Shown here: in pieces, positions 1 through 7,937 of the stretch | Position numbering within the stretch: position 1 is the first letter of the stretch | Layout of the letters: each line of letters opens with the position of its first letter | Origin: UBA2450 sp045226015 | GTDB lineage: Bacteria > Bacillota_I > Bacilli_A > RFN20 > CAG-826 | Length of the DNA: 35,764 nucleotides | Direction: 5' to 3' | NCBI GenBank assembly: GCA_045226015.1 | Contig: JBGVBY010000002.1 | Location: 1 to 35,764 of the forward strand | The notes under the pieces: generated by a model | Told to the model about the DNA's origin: nothing | The model's input: only the letters and a program-made list of their open reading frames with translations | Databases searched by the model: none | Program-made: the position numbers and the translations under genes

Positions 1-734
1 GATAATAATCTTTCTTCTTCCCCACACAAGATGATTAATAAACCCTTAGAAAAGTTTAAGCATGTTTCAATTGATTCAAACACACGAGAACGAACGTCTG
101 GTTTGATAATCAATCTATCCACAACGATATCAATGCTGTGCTTTTTGTTCTTTTCTAAAGCTGGGACTTCTTCTAAAGTCATGATATTGTTATCCACTCT
201 CACACGGTTAAAGCCATCTTTTCTAATCTTGTCTAAGACATCTTTTTGCGTGCCTTTTTCAGCGTGAACAATTGGGGATAATAATTGTATCTTGCTTCCT
301 TCTGGATAAGCCATAACCACATCAGTCATCATGGTGACAGAGAAGGAAATAATTGGCTCGTTGTGTGTTGGACAATATGGAATACCAATACGGCCAAATA
401 GCAGTCTTAAATAGTCATAAATCTCAGTAACAGTACCAACAGTACTTCTTGGGTTATGAGAAACAGACTTTTGATCAATGGCAATACTTGGAGACAAGCC
501 TTCAATCGCATCGACATCTGGTTTATCAAAGTTACCAAGGAACTGTCTAGCATAGCTAGAAAGAGATTCCATATATCTTCTTTGACCTTCCGCAAAAAGA
601 GTGTCAAACGCCAAAGTGGATTTACCACTACCACTTAAACCCGTAAAGACAATTAATGACTCCTTAGGTAAAGAAACAGAGATGTCTTTTAAATTGTTTT
701 CTCTAGCACCCTTGATAATGATGTTCTTTTCCAT
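1..734 (-). CDS. uvrA: UvrABC excinuclease subunit A, N-terminal part (cut by window edge)
   Basis: ATPase subunit that recognises bulky DNA damage in nucleotide excision repair. Translating the minus strand from the ATG at 732-734 gives about 244 codons open to the left edge. The N-terminus has the UvrA pattern KGARENNL, then Walker A GLSGSGKS near residue 32, then AFDTLFAEGQRRYMESLSSY and KPDVDAIEGLSPSIAI, all hallmarks of UvrA. The full protein should be about 940 residues, so roughly three quarters lies outside. No Shine-Dalgarno is visible; a TAAAAT hexamer (744-749) ends nine bases before the ATG, so the message may have almost no leader. No Bacillus-type SOS box (GAAC-N4-GTTC) was found upstream. 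Diverges from the tRNA-Pro gene. Confidence 0.95.
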   Translation of the reverse strand, partial: MEKNIIIKGARENNLKDISVSLPKESLIVFTGLSGSGKSTLAFDTLFAEGQRRYMESLSSYARQFLGNFDKPDVDAIEGLSPSIAIDQKSVSHNPRSTVGTVTEIYDYLRLLFGRIGIPYCPTHNEPIISFSVTMMTDVVMAYPEGSKIQLLSPIVHAEKGTQKDVLDKIRKDGFNRVRVDNNIMTLEEVPALEKNKKHSIDIVVDRLIIKPDVRSRVFESIETCLNFSKGLLIILCGEEERLL

Positions 735-770
735 AGTGCTTTTATTTTACACATACAAAATAAAAGTTTC

Positions 771-786
771 TACACATATGAGTGTA
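771..786. promoter_or_regulatory. imperfect TACAC...GTGTA palindrome upstream of uvrA
   Basis: TACAC-N6-GTGTA lies between the divergent uvrA and tRNA-Pro starts. Related palindromes occur before PFOR (5630-5641) and before clpB (11843-11857). It may be a protein binding site; the regulator is unknown. Confidence 0.3.
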
Positions 787-801
787 TTTTTACATGGTAA
801 T

Positions 802-810
802 TGCTAAAAT
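802..810 (+). promoter_or_regulatory. extended -10 promoter of tRNA-Pro
   Basis: TGCTAAAAT is an extended -10 (TGn plus TAAAAT). Transcription would start near 817, a few bases before the tRNA 5' end at 823. No good -35 at the right spacing. Confidence 0.5.
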
Positions 811-822
811 AATAACGATAAT

Positions 823-899
823 CGGGACGTAGCGCAGCTTGGTAGCGCACTTTCTTGGGGTGGAAGGGGTCGCCAGTTCAAATCTGGTCGTTCCGACCA
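823..899 (+). tRNA. tRNA-Pro (anticodon GGG)
   Basis: A 77-base cloverleaf with the CCA end encoded (897-899). The acceptor stem CGGGACG pairs with CGTTCCG, the D stem is GCGC/GCGC, and the anticodon stem is CTTTC/GGAAG with loop TTGGGGT, placing GGG at 857-859. Shifting the loop to obtain TGG breaks the stem, so GGG is the supported reading. A separate TGG isoacceptor would be expected elsewhere to read CCA/CCG. Confidence 0.93.
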
Positions 900-910
900 A
901 TCAAACAAAA

Positions 911-928
911 AACCAGCTTGAGCTGGTT
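911..928. terminator. bidirectional terminator between tRNA-Pro and kinase gene
   Basis: Hairpin AACCAGC-TTGA-GCTGGTT with T-runs on both sides (TTTTAATTT on plus, TTTTTTG on minus). It can end both the tRNA-Pro transcript and the convergent minus-strand gene whose stop is at 929-931. Confidence 0.85.
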
Positions 929-1453
929 TTAATTTGGCATTTCACTATTAAGATTAAGTTCAAGTTCTTTAATTACTGGGGCTAAATCATTAGAGTTAAT
1001 CACGATGATTTTATCGAAGAACTTCCTATCTTTATCAGTTGGAGGTTCAAATATCTCATAGAATTTATCAAGAACATCAGGTGGAATTGGGAATTCCCTT
1101 TGAAGATTTTGATTTGAAACTACGTTTCTATCGATATTCCACATCACTAAGATGACTTCGTCAAATAGCTTCTTCAAGTTCTTATTTTTATCCACTCTTA
1201 GATAGCTATTTACGTGAGTGGCGTCTAAGATAACCACTCCTTCTTTATCAAGCGAATATGTTTTAGCGAGTGAGAAGAAAATCTTCCACATGAGTTCATC
1301 TTGACTTAAATTTGATTGGATACCGGTGATTTCTCTTCTTAATTCATCACTACTAACAACATAAACGTGATTAGTTTTGACGTGCTTAATGGTCTTAGAG
1401 AAATAGCTCTTACCGCTACCAGGAACTCCAGAGAGAATGATCAACTTATTCAT
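929..1453 (-). CDS. P-loop kinase / ATPase of polynucleotide-kinase-like type
   Basis: A 174-residue single-domain P-loop protein. Walker A is GVPGSGKS at residues 9-16; SSDELRREI follows at about 34-42, the position of the substrate Asp/Arg in T4 polynucleotide-kinase- and zeta-toxin-like kinases; VVILDATHVN near 94-103 resembles the second kinase motif. The C-terminal third carries the pattern QREFPIPPDVLDKFYEIFEPP. It probably phosphorylates a nucleotide, nucleic acid end or other small substrate, but the substrate cannot be read from sequence. No partner (ligase, phosphatase or antitoxin) is adjacent. No Shine-Dalgarno; TATAAT at 1463-1468 ends nine bases before the ATG. Terminates at the bidirectional hairpin 911-928. 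Confidence 0.75.
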   Translation of the reverse strand: MNKLIILSGVPGSGKSYFSKTIKHVKTNHVYVVSSDELRREITGIQSNLSQDELMWKIFFSLAKTYSLDKEGVVILDATHVNSYLRVDKNKNLKKLFDEVILVMWNIDRNVVSNQNLQREFPIPPDVLDKFYEIFEPPTDKDRKFFDKIIVINSNDLAPVIKELELNLNSEMPN

Positions 1454-1462
1454 ATAGGTAAT

Positions 1463-1468
1463 ATTATA
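1463..1468 (-). promoter_or_regulatory. -10 hexamer of the P-loop kinase gene (near-leaderless)
   Basis: TATAAT on the minus strand, nine bases upstream of the ATG at 1453, with no Shine-Dalgarno between. The predicted 5' leader is about 2-3 bases. The -35 is weak. Confidence 0.4.
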
Positions 1469-1489
1469 TTAATATTATGAAAAAATAAA

Positions 1490-1507
1490 AGAGGTTTTTG
1501 AACCTCT
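1490..1507 (-). terminator. terminator after the 137-residue unknown gene
   Basis: Hairpin AGAGGTT/AACCTCT with a 4-base loop, followed on the minus strand by TTTTATTTTTT. Lies 27 bases after the stop at 1534. Confidence 0.85.
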
Positions 1508-1533
1508 ATTATTCTCTTCTTCAAATTAACTAA

Positions 1534-1947
1534 TTAAGCAAGTAATTCAGCCTTTAAATCTTTAACTACTTGAGCGCGATTTAAAAGTTCATCTTCGCTT
1601 AAACTAGAAACCTTATTTTTGGCTTTTTCAATATCTTCTAATGATACTTCACCAAATTTTAAAACGGCCTTTTCTGCTTTTTTATAATCCTTCTTGAGGA
1701 TCTTAAGTAATTGTTCGTTTTGTTTACGAATTTCAATTTTTTGTCTCACAACATTTAAATAGCTTTCTGGGACATATGTAGAGATGATTTTAGAACCTTC
1801 TCTCCATTGACGATAATAATACTTGTGACCAGAAATAGATTTTACTGAAATATATCCGCGAGGAAGTGATTCTATCACTTTCTCGATTTGAGACACTTCA
1901 ATCAATGATTCAATGAGAACTTCAACTTGTCTTTCACTCTTTTTCAT
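1534..1947 (-). CDS. conserved-looking protein of unknown function, 137 residues
   Basis: Not firmly recognised. The N-terminal half holds the segment KYYYRQWREGSKIISTYV (about residues 42-59), reminiscent of small DUF6788-like proteins with a Tyr/Arg-rich strand and a G-x-K-x2-S-x-Y motif. The second half (about 65-137) is charged and predicted helical or coiled-coil. No signal peptide or membrane segment. The start at 1947 is supported by an AGGTAGG-like Shine-Dalgarno about 9 bases upstream. It stands alone between its own terminator (1490-1507) and the PFOR terminator. A DNA-binding role is possible but unproven. Confidence 0.7.
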   Translation of the reverse strand: MKKSERQVEVLIESLIEVSQIEKVIESLPRGYISVKSISGHKYYYRQWREGSKIISTYVPESYLNVVRQKIEIRKQNEQLLKILKKDYKKAEKAVLKFGEVSLEDIEKAKNKVSSLSEDELLNRAQVVKDLKAELLA

Positions 1948-2002
1948 AACATTAACCTACCTGTTTCCTGTATATTAAATCATAACAATTTATTTAATTC
2001 AA

Positions 2003-2037
2003 CTAGACTCCGCCATTTTTTTATAGACGGAGCCTAG
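2003..2037 (-). terminator. nifJ: strong hairpin after PFOR, probable terminator
   Basis: A 12-pair stem (2003-2014 with 2026-2037) with an A-rich loop, 11 bases after the PFOR stop. Two pairs are G-U on the minus-strand RNA but A-C mismatches on plus, so the structure is fitted to minus-strand transcripts. The trailing T-tract is weak (TTGAATTAAAT). Confidence 0.65.
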
Positions 2038-2048
2038 ATTAAATCAAA

Positions 2049-5000
2049 TTATAGACCAAATTTCTTAATTCTATTCCAACGATCTTGAGCGTATTTTTCC
2101 GCTTTGGTTAATAATTCTTCAGCGTGCTCTGGATTGACTTTTGGAAGTTGAGAGAATCTAGTTTCAGTCATAATAAATTCTCTAAATTTAGAATAATCTG
2201 GTTCAGGCATATCGATTTGTAAGCCTGGTTTACCTTCTGCCACTAAACGAGGATCATATCTAAAGAGTTGGAAATATCCGCATTCAACAGCTTTCTTCTC
2301 TTGCTTCATTGAATTGCTTAAGCCGCCCTTAATACCGTGGTTAGCACATGGAGCGTAACAAATGATTAAGGATGGGCCATTATAACTTTCAGCTTCTTTT
2401 AAAGCTTTAATAGCTTTGACTGGGTTACTACCTAAAGCGATTTGAGCAACATAGACTGTGCCATAGCTCATTGCGATAAGAGCAAGGTTCTTTTTAGGAG
2501 TAAGTTTACCGGAAGCTGTAAATTTAGCAATACTACCAGTTTGACTGGATTTTGAGGATTGTCCACCAGTATTGGAATAGACTTCAGTGTCTAAGACTAA
2601 GATGTTAACATCTTCTTCGTTAGCGATAACGTGATCAAGTCCACCGTAACCGATATCATATGACCATCCGTCACCACCGATAATCCAAACTGATTTATCT
2701 TGTAAATCTCTTTCGTAAGCTAAGACGGATTTAACTTCTTCATCTTTACTTGCTTTAACGAGTTTTACGAGTTCTGGAACAATACGGCGAGATTCTTTTC
2801 TATTCTTAATATTTTCAAAGTATTCGTCGATTTTGGCTTTGAGTTCAGCTTCAACACTGTCTCTAGCTTTAGCGGCTTCTAAGATTTCCACTGCCGCTTT
2901 GAGTTTATGATCAGTAGCAACTCTCATACCGTAACCGAATTCTGCGTTATCTTCGAATAAGGAGTTTGCCCAAGCAATACCTTGTCCTTCTTTATCTGTG
3001 CAGAATGGGGTAAGTGGAGTAGATCCACTATAAATGGAGCTACATCCAGTTGCATTAGCAACTAACATATTTTTACCGAATAATTGAGAGACGAGTCTGT
3101 AGTATGGAGTTTCTCCACATCCAGCACAAGCTCCACTGATTTCCATGTATGGCATTAAGAAGCCAACACCTTTTGGAGTTTCTTGTAAAGCAGCTGGAAG
3201 TTTATCTGCTTTATATGAGACGTGCTTGAATAAGTATTCAGCAGCTTCTTCTTGTGGGAATTGTGATTTAGCTTCCACCATTTCAAGAGCAATCTTGCCG
3301 ACCTTATTCGCGTTACATTCAGCAACACATAATCCACAGCCAACACAGTTACGTGGTGAAACTTGGATACGATATTGATGTCCTGGGACACCCATTGCTG
3401 GTTTGACATCATTCTTAACGAGTTCAGGAGCGTTTGCTAATTCTTCGTCGTTAAGTAAAAATGGTCTAATTGTCGCGTGTGGACAGACGAATGCACATTG
3501 GTTACATTGGATACAGTTATCTTTGTGCCAAAGAGGTACTCTATCAGCAATACTTCTTTGTTCACGATATGTGATATCTGGATTCATTGTGCCATCGAGC
3601 AATTCGAATTCAGTAAATTTAGAGACTGGGATATCATCTCCACCTAAGTTAGCCATAACAGCAACATAGGTATCGAAGTATTCATCGCCAGTTAATTTTC
3701 TTTCAAATGTTGGTTCTAAGCTTGCCCAAGATGGATCAACTTTCATCTCTCTAAGGCCTTCTGTACCAGCATCGATAGCCTTCCAGTTGAGTTCAACAAC
3801 TTCTTGACCTTTCTTAGCATAGGATTTTTCCGCAAATTTCTTCATCCATTTGTTGGCTTCTTCATAAGGCATAATGTCTTGATTTAAATAGAAGAAGCTG
3901 GCTTGGAGAATAGTATTTGTGTGTCTTCCCATACCGATTTCACTAGCAATCTTGTTAGCATCGATAACATACATCTTGGCGTGTTTCTTAGCTAAAAGAT
4001 ATTTAGTTCTATTTGGCATGACTTTAGCGAGTTCTTCATCACTCATATCAGTGTTGAGTAAGAAGGTTCCACCTTCCTTTAAGTTCTTGATCATATCGAA
4101 TTTGAAGAGATATGTATCAAGTGAACAGGAAATAAAGTCAGCATTTTGTACATAGTACGCACTTCTAATTGGGTTTTTACCAAATCTTAAGTGTGAACGA
4201 GTAACTCCACCTGCTTTTCTTGAGTCATAGGCGAAATATGCTTGAGCATATTGTCCAGTAGCGTCACCAATAATCTTAATAGAAGACTTATTAGCGGAAA
4301 CGGTACCATCACTACCTAAACCATAGAATAAACAGCTTGTGTAATCAGCTTTAACGTGGAATTCATCATCCACTGGAATTGACTTGTGGGTGAGGTCATC
4401 GTTAATGCCAACTGTGAAGTCGTGATGACGTTTGTCACTATTTAAGAAATCATAAACAGCTTTGACGTCTTTTGGTTGAGTATCTTTACTACTTAAACCA
4501 TAACGACCACCGATAACTTCAACGTCTAATCCTGCTTGTTTAATAACAGAGATGACATCTAAGTATAATGGTTCACCAGTAGCACCCATTTCTTTAGTTC
4601 TGTCTAAGACAGCAATTCTTTTTGCAGATTTTGGTAAAACTGCGAGTAAGTGTTTAGCAGAGAATGGACGGTATAAGTGAACTTTGACTAAACCTAATTT
4701 TTCATTTGGAAGAGCATCGATAACTTCTTTAGCGGTATCGGTGATACTTCCCATAGCAACGATGATTCGGTCAGCGTCTTTTGCTCCGTAATAAGTAAAT
4801 GGAGCATATTCTCTACCAGTTAATCTACTTGCTTCTTTGAAATATTTTTCAGCGTATTCAACGACTTTGTCGTAGTGAGCGTTTTGTGCTTCTCTACCTT
4901 GGAAATAAATATCGTCGTTTTCCGCACCACCACGTGTGACTGGGTGAGTGTGTGGGTTTAAAGCACGAGCTCTAAATTTCTCGACCTTATCCATTGGAAG

Positions 5001-5588
5001 TAATTTCTTCCATTCTTCTCCATCAACGAATTCAACGTTTTGAATTTCGTGAGAAGTTCTAAATCCATCAAAGAAATGACAAACTGGGGTTTCAGCATCA
5101 ATCGCCACTAAGTGAGCAACAGGTGTTAAATCAGCGATTTCTTGAACGGAATGTGAGCAGATCATTGCAACACCGGTTTGTCTAATCGCATAAATATCTT
5201 GGTGGTCACCAAAGATAGATAATGAACGTGTTGCGAGTGAACGTGCAGATACGTGTAATACAACAGGTAATAATTCGCCAGCCCATTTATAAATGTTTGG
5301 AATCATTAATAATAAGCCTTGGCTAGCAGTGTATGTACTTGCAAGAGCGCCTGCTTGAAGCGCACCGTGGACTGCACCAGAAGCACCAGCTTCGGATTGC
5401 ATTTCACTAACTTTGACTACACTACCGAAAAAGTTTTTTCTTCCTTTACTAGCTTCCACATCAATAACTTCTGCCATTGGGCTAGAAGGAGTGATTGGAT
5501 AAATACCAGCAACTTCAATAAAGTTATAGGATTCTAATGCTGCAGCAGTATTTCCATCAACTGAGAGCATGGTCTTTTTAACTTCCAT
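2049..5588 (-). CDS. nifJ: pyruvate:ferredoxin (flavodoxin) oxidoreductase
   Basis: Single-chain PFOR of 1179 residues, the usual length. It oxidatively decarboxylates pyruvate with CoA to acetyl-CoA and CO2, passing electrons to ferredoxin in anaerobic fermentation. The N-terminal TPP-enzyme domain begins at once (DGNTAAALESY, YPITPSSPMAE). A ferredoxin-like domain has two 4Fe-4S motifs, CIQCNQCAFVCPH near residue 690 and CVGCGLCVAEC near 750. The proximal cluster cysteines are in CAGCGE (about 818), GCSS (about 849) and CYAPCANHG (about 1080). The TPP site is GDGWSYDIGYGG near 975 followed by NTGGQSSKSSQTG. All key cysteines are intact. GGAGGAT Shine-Dalgarno at 5597-5603. Monocistronic, with its own promoter and terminator. 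Confidence 0.98.
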   Translation of the reverse strand: MEVKKTMLSVDGNTAAALESYNFIEVAGIYPITPSSPMAEVIDVEASKGRKNFFGSVVKVSEMQSEAGASGAVHGALQAGALASTYTASQGLLLMIPNIYKWAGELLPVVLHVSARSLATRSLSIFGDHQDIYAIRQTGVAMICSHSVQEIADLTPVAHLVAIDAETPVCHFFDGFRTSHEIQNVEFVDGEEWKKLLPMDKVEKFRARALNPHTHPVTRGGAENDDIYFQGREAQNAHYDKVVEYAEKYFKEASRLTGREYAPFTYYGAKDADRIIVAMGSITDTAKEVIDALPNEKLGLVKVHLYRPFSAKHLLAVLPKSAKRIAVLDRTKEMGATGEPLYLDVISVIKQAGLDVEVIGGRYGLSSKDTQPKDVKAVYDFLNSDKRHHDFTVGINDDLTHKSIPVDDEFHVKADYTSCLFYGLGSDGTVSANKSSIKIIGDATGQYAQAYFAYDSRKAGGVTRSHLRFGKNPIRSAYYVQNADFISCSLDTYLFKFDMIKNLKEGGTFLLNTDMSDEELAKVMPNRTKYLLAKKHAKMYVIDANKIASEIGMGRHTNTILQASFFYLNQDIMPYEEANKWMKKFAEKSYAKKGQEVVELNWKAIDAGTEGLREMKVDPSWASLEPTFERKLTGDEYFDTYVAVMANLGGDDIPVSKFTEFELLDGTMNPDITYREQRSIADRVPLWHKDNCIQCNQCAFVCPHATIRPFLLNDEELANAPELVKNDVKPAMGVPGHQYRIQVSPRNCVGCGLCVAECNANKVGKIALEMVEAKSQFPQEEAAEYLFKHVSYKADKLPAALQETPKGVGFLMPYMEISGACAGCGETPYYRLVSQLFGKNMLVANATGCSSIYSGSTPLTPFCTDKEGQGIAWANSLFEDNAEFGYGMRVATDHKLKAAVEILEAAKARDSVEAELKAKIDEYFENIKNRKESRRIVPELVKLVKASKDEEVKSVLAYERDLQDKSVWIIGGDGWSYDIGYGGLDHVIANEEDVNILVLDTEVYSNTGGQSSKSSQTGSIAKFTASGKLTPKKNLALIAMSYGTVYVAQIALGSNPVKAIKALKEAESYNGPSLIICYAPCANHGIKGGLSNSMKQEKKAVECGYFQLFRYDPRLVAEGKPGLQIDMPEPDYSKFREFIMTETRFSQLPKVNPEHAEELLTKAEKYAQDRWNRIKKFGL

Positions 5589-5625
5589 TAGTTTTTATCC
5601 TCCAAAAAATAAAATAACCGTATTT

Positions 5626-5655
5626 AATATACACATGTGTACTCGCATATTTCAA
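5626..5655 (-). promoter_or_regulatory. nifJ: PFOR promoter with overlapping palindromic operator
   Basis: Minus strand: -35 TTGAAA (5650-5655), 18-base spacer, -10 TATATT (5626-5631). The perfect palindrome TACACATGTGTA (5630-5641) overlaps the -10 and spacer, where a repressor would block RNA polymerase. It does not match the Rex consensus (TTGTGA-type arms). Confidence 0.5.
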
Positions 5656-5682
5656 GAAATGATTGATGGATAAAAGAAAAAA

Positions 5683-5709
5683 TCCGATTAACTTAACTTG
5701 TTAACCGGA
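5683..5709 (-). terminator. terminator after the 141-residue unknown gene
   Basis: Ten-pair stem (5683-5692 with 5700-5709; one G-U on minus RNA) followed on minus by TTTTTTCTTTT. Confidence 0.85.
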
Positions 5710-5715
5710 ATTTTA

Positions 5716-6141
5716 TTATTTTCTACTCTTTCTATTCGCCTGTTCTTCAGCGACGAGTTTCTTCAAAACTCTGAGGTCTTGATCGCTTAGAACAACGTTT
5801 CTATCAAGTAATCCTCCAACCGAAGTCATCTTTTTGTAGATGAAATCGTTAATAGATTCATATTTCACTAAATCAGCTTTCTTGATAGAAGGATTCTTTT
5901 TGATTAAAGTCTTATTCTCTTCTTGTTCCACAAGATATTTTTTAATTGTTGGAACAAGTTCCATGAGGTTATATTCGGGATCCATCATGAGGGTTGGTTC
6001 AAAATAAGAAAGATGTTCATTAATGATTTCTGGATACACTCCAACAAACTTGGATAATCGCTCAGAAGTCACATATTTCTTATTTAGCTTAAGTAAACCG
6101 TTCAGATATTTCTTTAAATCACTAGTCTTAACTGATCCCAT
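5716..6141 (-). CDS. protein of unknown function, 141 residues, winged-helix-like N-terminus
   Basis: Not recognised as a named family. The first 70 residues (SDLKKYLNGLLKLNKKY, SERLSKFVGVYPEIINEHLSYF, then a NLMELVPTIKKYL helix) look like a small helix-turn-helix or winged-helix fold, in which SERLSKFVGVYPEIINEHL would be the HTH. The C-terminus is Lys-rich (KKLVAEEQANRKSRK). No membrane segment. The start at 6141 is supported by AGGTGAT about 8 bases upstream. It lies between PFOR and the aquaporin operon with its own terminator, so appears monocistronic. A DNA- or RNA-binding role is inference only. Confidence 0.7.
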   Translation of the reverse strand: MGSVKTSDLKKYLNGLLKLNKKYVTSERLSKFVGVYPEIINEHLSYFEPTLMMDPEYNLMELVPTIKKYLVEQEENKTLIKKNPSIKKADLVKYESINDFIYKKMTSVGGLLDRNVVLSDQDLRVLKKLVAEEQANRKSRK

Positions 6142-6193
6142 TTTCTATCACCTCATCTAACAAATATTTTAATCAAAATGTAGGAAAAATAAA

Positions 6194-6215
6194 AGACCCC
6201 TATCTCTAGGGATCT
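6194..6215 (-). terminator. terminator of the thioesterase-cysK-PAP2-aquaporin operon
   Basis: Nine-pair stem AGACCCCTA/TAGGGATCT (one G-U on minus RNA), loop of 4, followed on minus by TTTTATTTTTCC. Lies 22 bases after the aquaporin stop. Confidence 0.88.
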
Positions 6216-6237
6216 ATATCTCTTAAGAAAGAGTTAA

Positions 6238-6954
6238 TTACTTAGCTTCTTTGCTTTTAGTAAGAAGGCCATAGAGTAAGGCTGCTAAAGCGCCACCACA
6301 AAGTGGAGCGAGTAACCAAATCCAGGATTGCGCTAATGAAGCACCAGCGTTTTCAGCACCACTAAATGCATAGAACACACTTGGGGCTAAACTACGGGCT
6401 GGGTTAACAGAAGTACCTGTAAATCCGATACCGACTAAGTGAACTAAAGCTAAGCTTAAACCGATAACGATACCAGCGTGTTTTCCATCGTGGAACTTGC
6501 TGTCTGTAACACCTAAGATTGCTAAAACAAAGATACATGTTAAGACGAGTTCAACTAAGAATGCGTTAATATTGCTGGAAGCTGTAACAGCGCCATCAAC
6601 CAATAAAACAGGTTGAATAGCGTTTTGTCCTAATCCCATTGTCATCCAGTTTTTGCCTAAGAATAAGGCTAATAAACCAGTACCGATAAACGCTCCAGCA
6701 AATTGACTTAAAATGTAGAAACATCCATCTTTAAGAGAGATCTTCTTTCTGATAAGCATTGCAACAGTAACAGCAGGATTGATGTGACAGCCAGAAACAT
6801 TACCAATTGAGTAAGCCATCGCAACGATGACTAAACCAAAGGCTAAAGAAGTTGGAACGAGATCACCACCAGTAAAGGCAGCAACTCCACAAGCAACTAA
6901 TGTTAATACAGCGGTACCAATGCATTCTGCAAGGCATTTCTTCCAAGGAAACAT
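6238..6954 (-). CDS. aquaporin (MIP family, AqpZ-like)
   Basis: A 238-residue six-helix channel with two half-membrane loops. The first NPA is at residues 59-61 (SGCHINPAVT) and the second in GTSVNPARSLAP near 184. The selectivity filter resembles water channels rather than glycerol facilitators: Phe at about 39, His in LVHLVGIG before the second loop, and Arg after the second NPA. It probably conducts water; transport of other small solutes is not excluded. AAGGAG Shine-Dalgarno overlaps the end of the PAP2 gene 15 bases upstream, so this is the last gene of a four-gene operon. Confidence 0.92.
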   Translation of the reverse strand: MFPWKKCLAECIGTAVLTLVACGVAAFTGGDLVPTSLAFGLVIVAMAYSIGNVSGCHINPAVTVAMLIRKKISLKDGCFYILSQFAGAFIGTGLLALFLGKNWMTMGLGQNAIQPVLLVDGAVTASSNINAFLVELVLTCIFVLAILGVTDSKFHDGKHAGIVIGLSLALVHLVGIGFTGTSVNPARSLAPSVFYAFSGAENAGASLAQSWIWLLAPLCGGALAALLYGLLTKSKEAK

Positions 6955-6969
6955 GTCTTTTTCTCCTTT

Positions 6970-7914
6970 CTATTCGGCCTCTTCTACGTCAGTAGATTTA
7001 CCGGATAAATATTTATTGTTATCAATCACAACCTTACCAATAAAGAAGATAACGATTGATAAAAGCATACCCATAGAGACATCACTGAGATGATGTGCTC
7101 CGACATAAATTCTAGCAAAAGACACAAGAAGTGCCCATGCTAAAGTGGCGTAATACATAGGAACTACGTACTTTTCATATTTCTTATTAATATAAGGTAA
7201 GAACAAGATGAACATCATGAAGGCCGCTACTCCTCCAGCGTGTCCACTTGGGAAAGATTTAAATTCTTCTTTGGTTAATAAACCACTATTAACGAAGAAG
7301 TCTTTTTCTTTACAAGGAACGTACCAAGGGTAGAAATCTAAGCCATTTCCTAACGATCTAAATCTTGGACGATTAAAAATAACTTTAAATAAAGAGACAC
7401 CTGCCACTAAAGCTAAAGCAAACAAAACTGAAATGATTAAGTAATAAATCCAAAGTTTTTTATTGTCACTATGTTTAGCGGCCAAGAAACCAACAAAAGC
7501 AATCCCTAAATCAATAGGAGCGGCAATGAAATAACCATAGAAACGCTTAATATCAGTGTAGTGTTGGAATCCATTTGGACCAAAGAATTCTCTGCCAGTG
7601 AAATAAACTGAACAACCATATAGAGCGACAGCAAAAACATACATAAAGACAATTAAACAAATACGTAATGCTTTGCTTTTAGCAAATTCAAATTTATTGT
7701 TGTAACCAAAAACGATAAATCCACCAGCGAGGAACGCTAAAACAGAATATCCAAAAATAGGTCCTAAAACTGAGATAGTTAAACCAAATTTATTATCAGC
7801 GCCACCACTTGCAAATAAAGATTCACTGATTTGGAAATCAAAGAAAGATCCGATTACGAACCCTACTAATGCGATGATAAGGGCTATATAAATATGAATG
7901 TAATTCTTTTTCAT
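6970..7914 (-). CDS. PAP2-family membrane phosphatase
   Basis: An integral membrane phosphatase of about 314 residues. The three PAP2 motifs are intact: KVIFNRPR (K-x6-RP type), SFPSGHAGG near residue 223, and ARIYVGAHHLSD (SR-x5-H-x3-D type), supplying the His nucleophile, acid/base His and Asp. Hydrophobic segments cover most of the chain, about six to eight helices. Likely substrates are phosphatidate, diacylglycerol-pyrophosphate or undecaprenyl-pyrophosphate type lipids on the outer face. The ATG at 7914 is chosen because GTGAG just upstream can serve as a weak Shine-Dalgarno; a GTG three codons earlier (7923) is the alternative. Lies 23 bases after cysK and 15 before the aquaporin. Confidence 0.92.
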   Translation of the reverse strand: MKKNYIHIYIALIIALVGFVIGSFFDFQISESLFASGGADNKFGLTISVLGPIFGYSVLAFLAGGFIVFGYNNKFEFAKSKALRICLIVFMYVFAVALYGCSVYFTGREFFGPNGFQHYTDIKRFYGYFIAAPIDLGIAFVGFLAAKHSDNKKLWIYYLIISVLFALALVAGVSLFKVIFNRPRFRSLGNGLDFYPWYVPCKEKDFFVNSGLLTKEEFKSFPSGHAGGVAAFMMFILFLPYINKKYEKYVVPMYYATLAWALLVSFARIYVGAHHLSDVSMGMLLSIVIFFIGKVVIDNNKYLSGKSTDVEEAE

Positions 7915-7937
7915 AACGCTCACTATTATAGATAAAA

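Noticed and set aside
407..634. Open minus-strand frame of 75 codons
   Set aside because: Lies inside the uvrA reading frame; the uvrA translation is unmistakable.
735..822. SOS/LexA box for uvrA
   Set aside because: No GAAC-N4-GTTC-like sequence in the intergenic region.
5626..5655. Rex (NADH-sensing) operator at PFOR
   Set aside because: The palindrome TACACATGTGTA lacks the TTGTGA/TCACAA-type arms.
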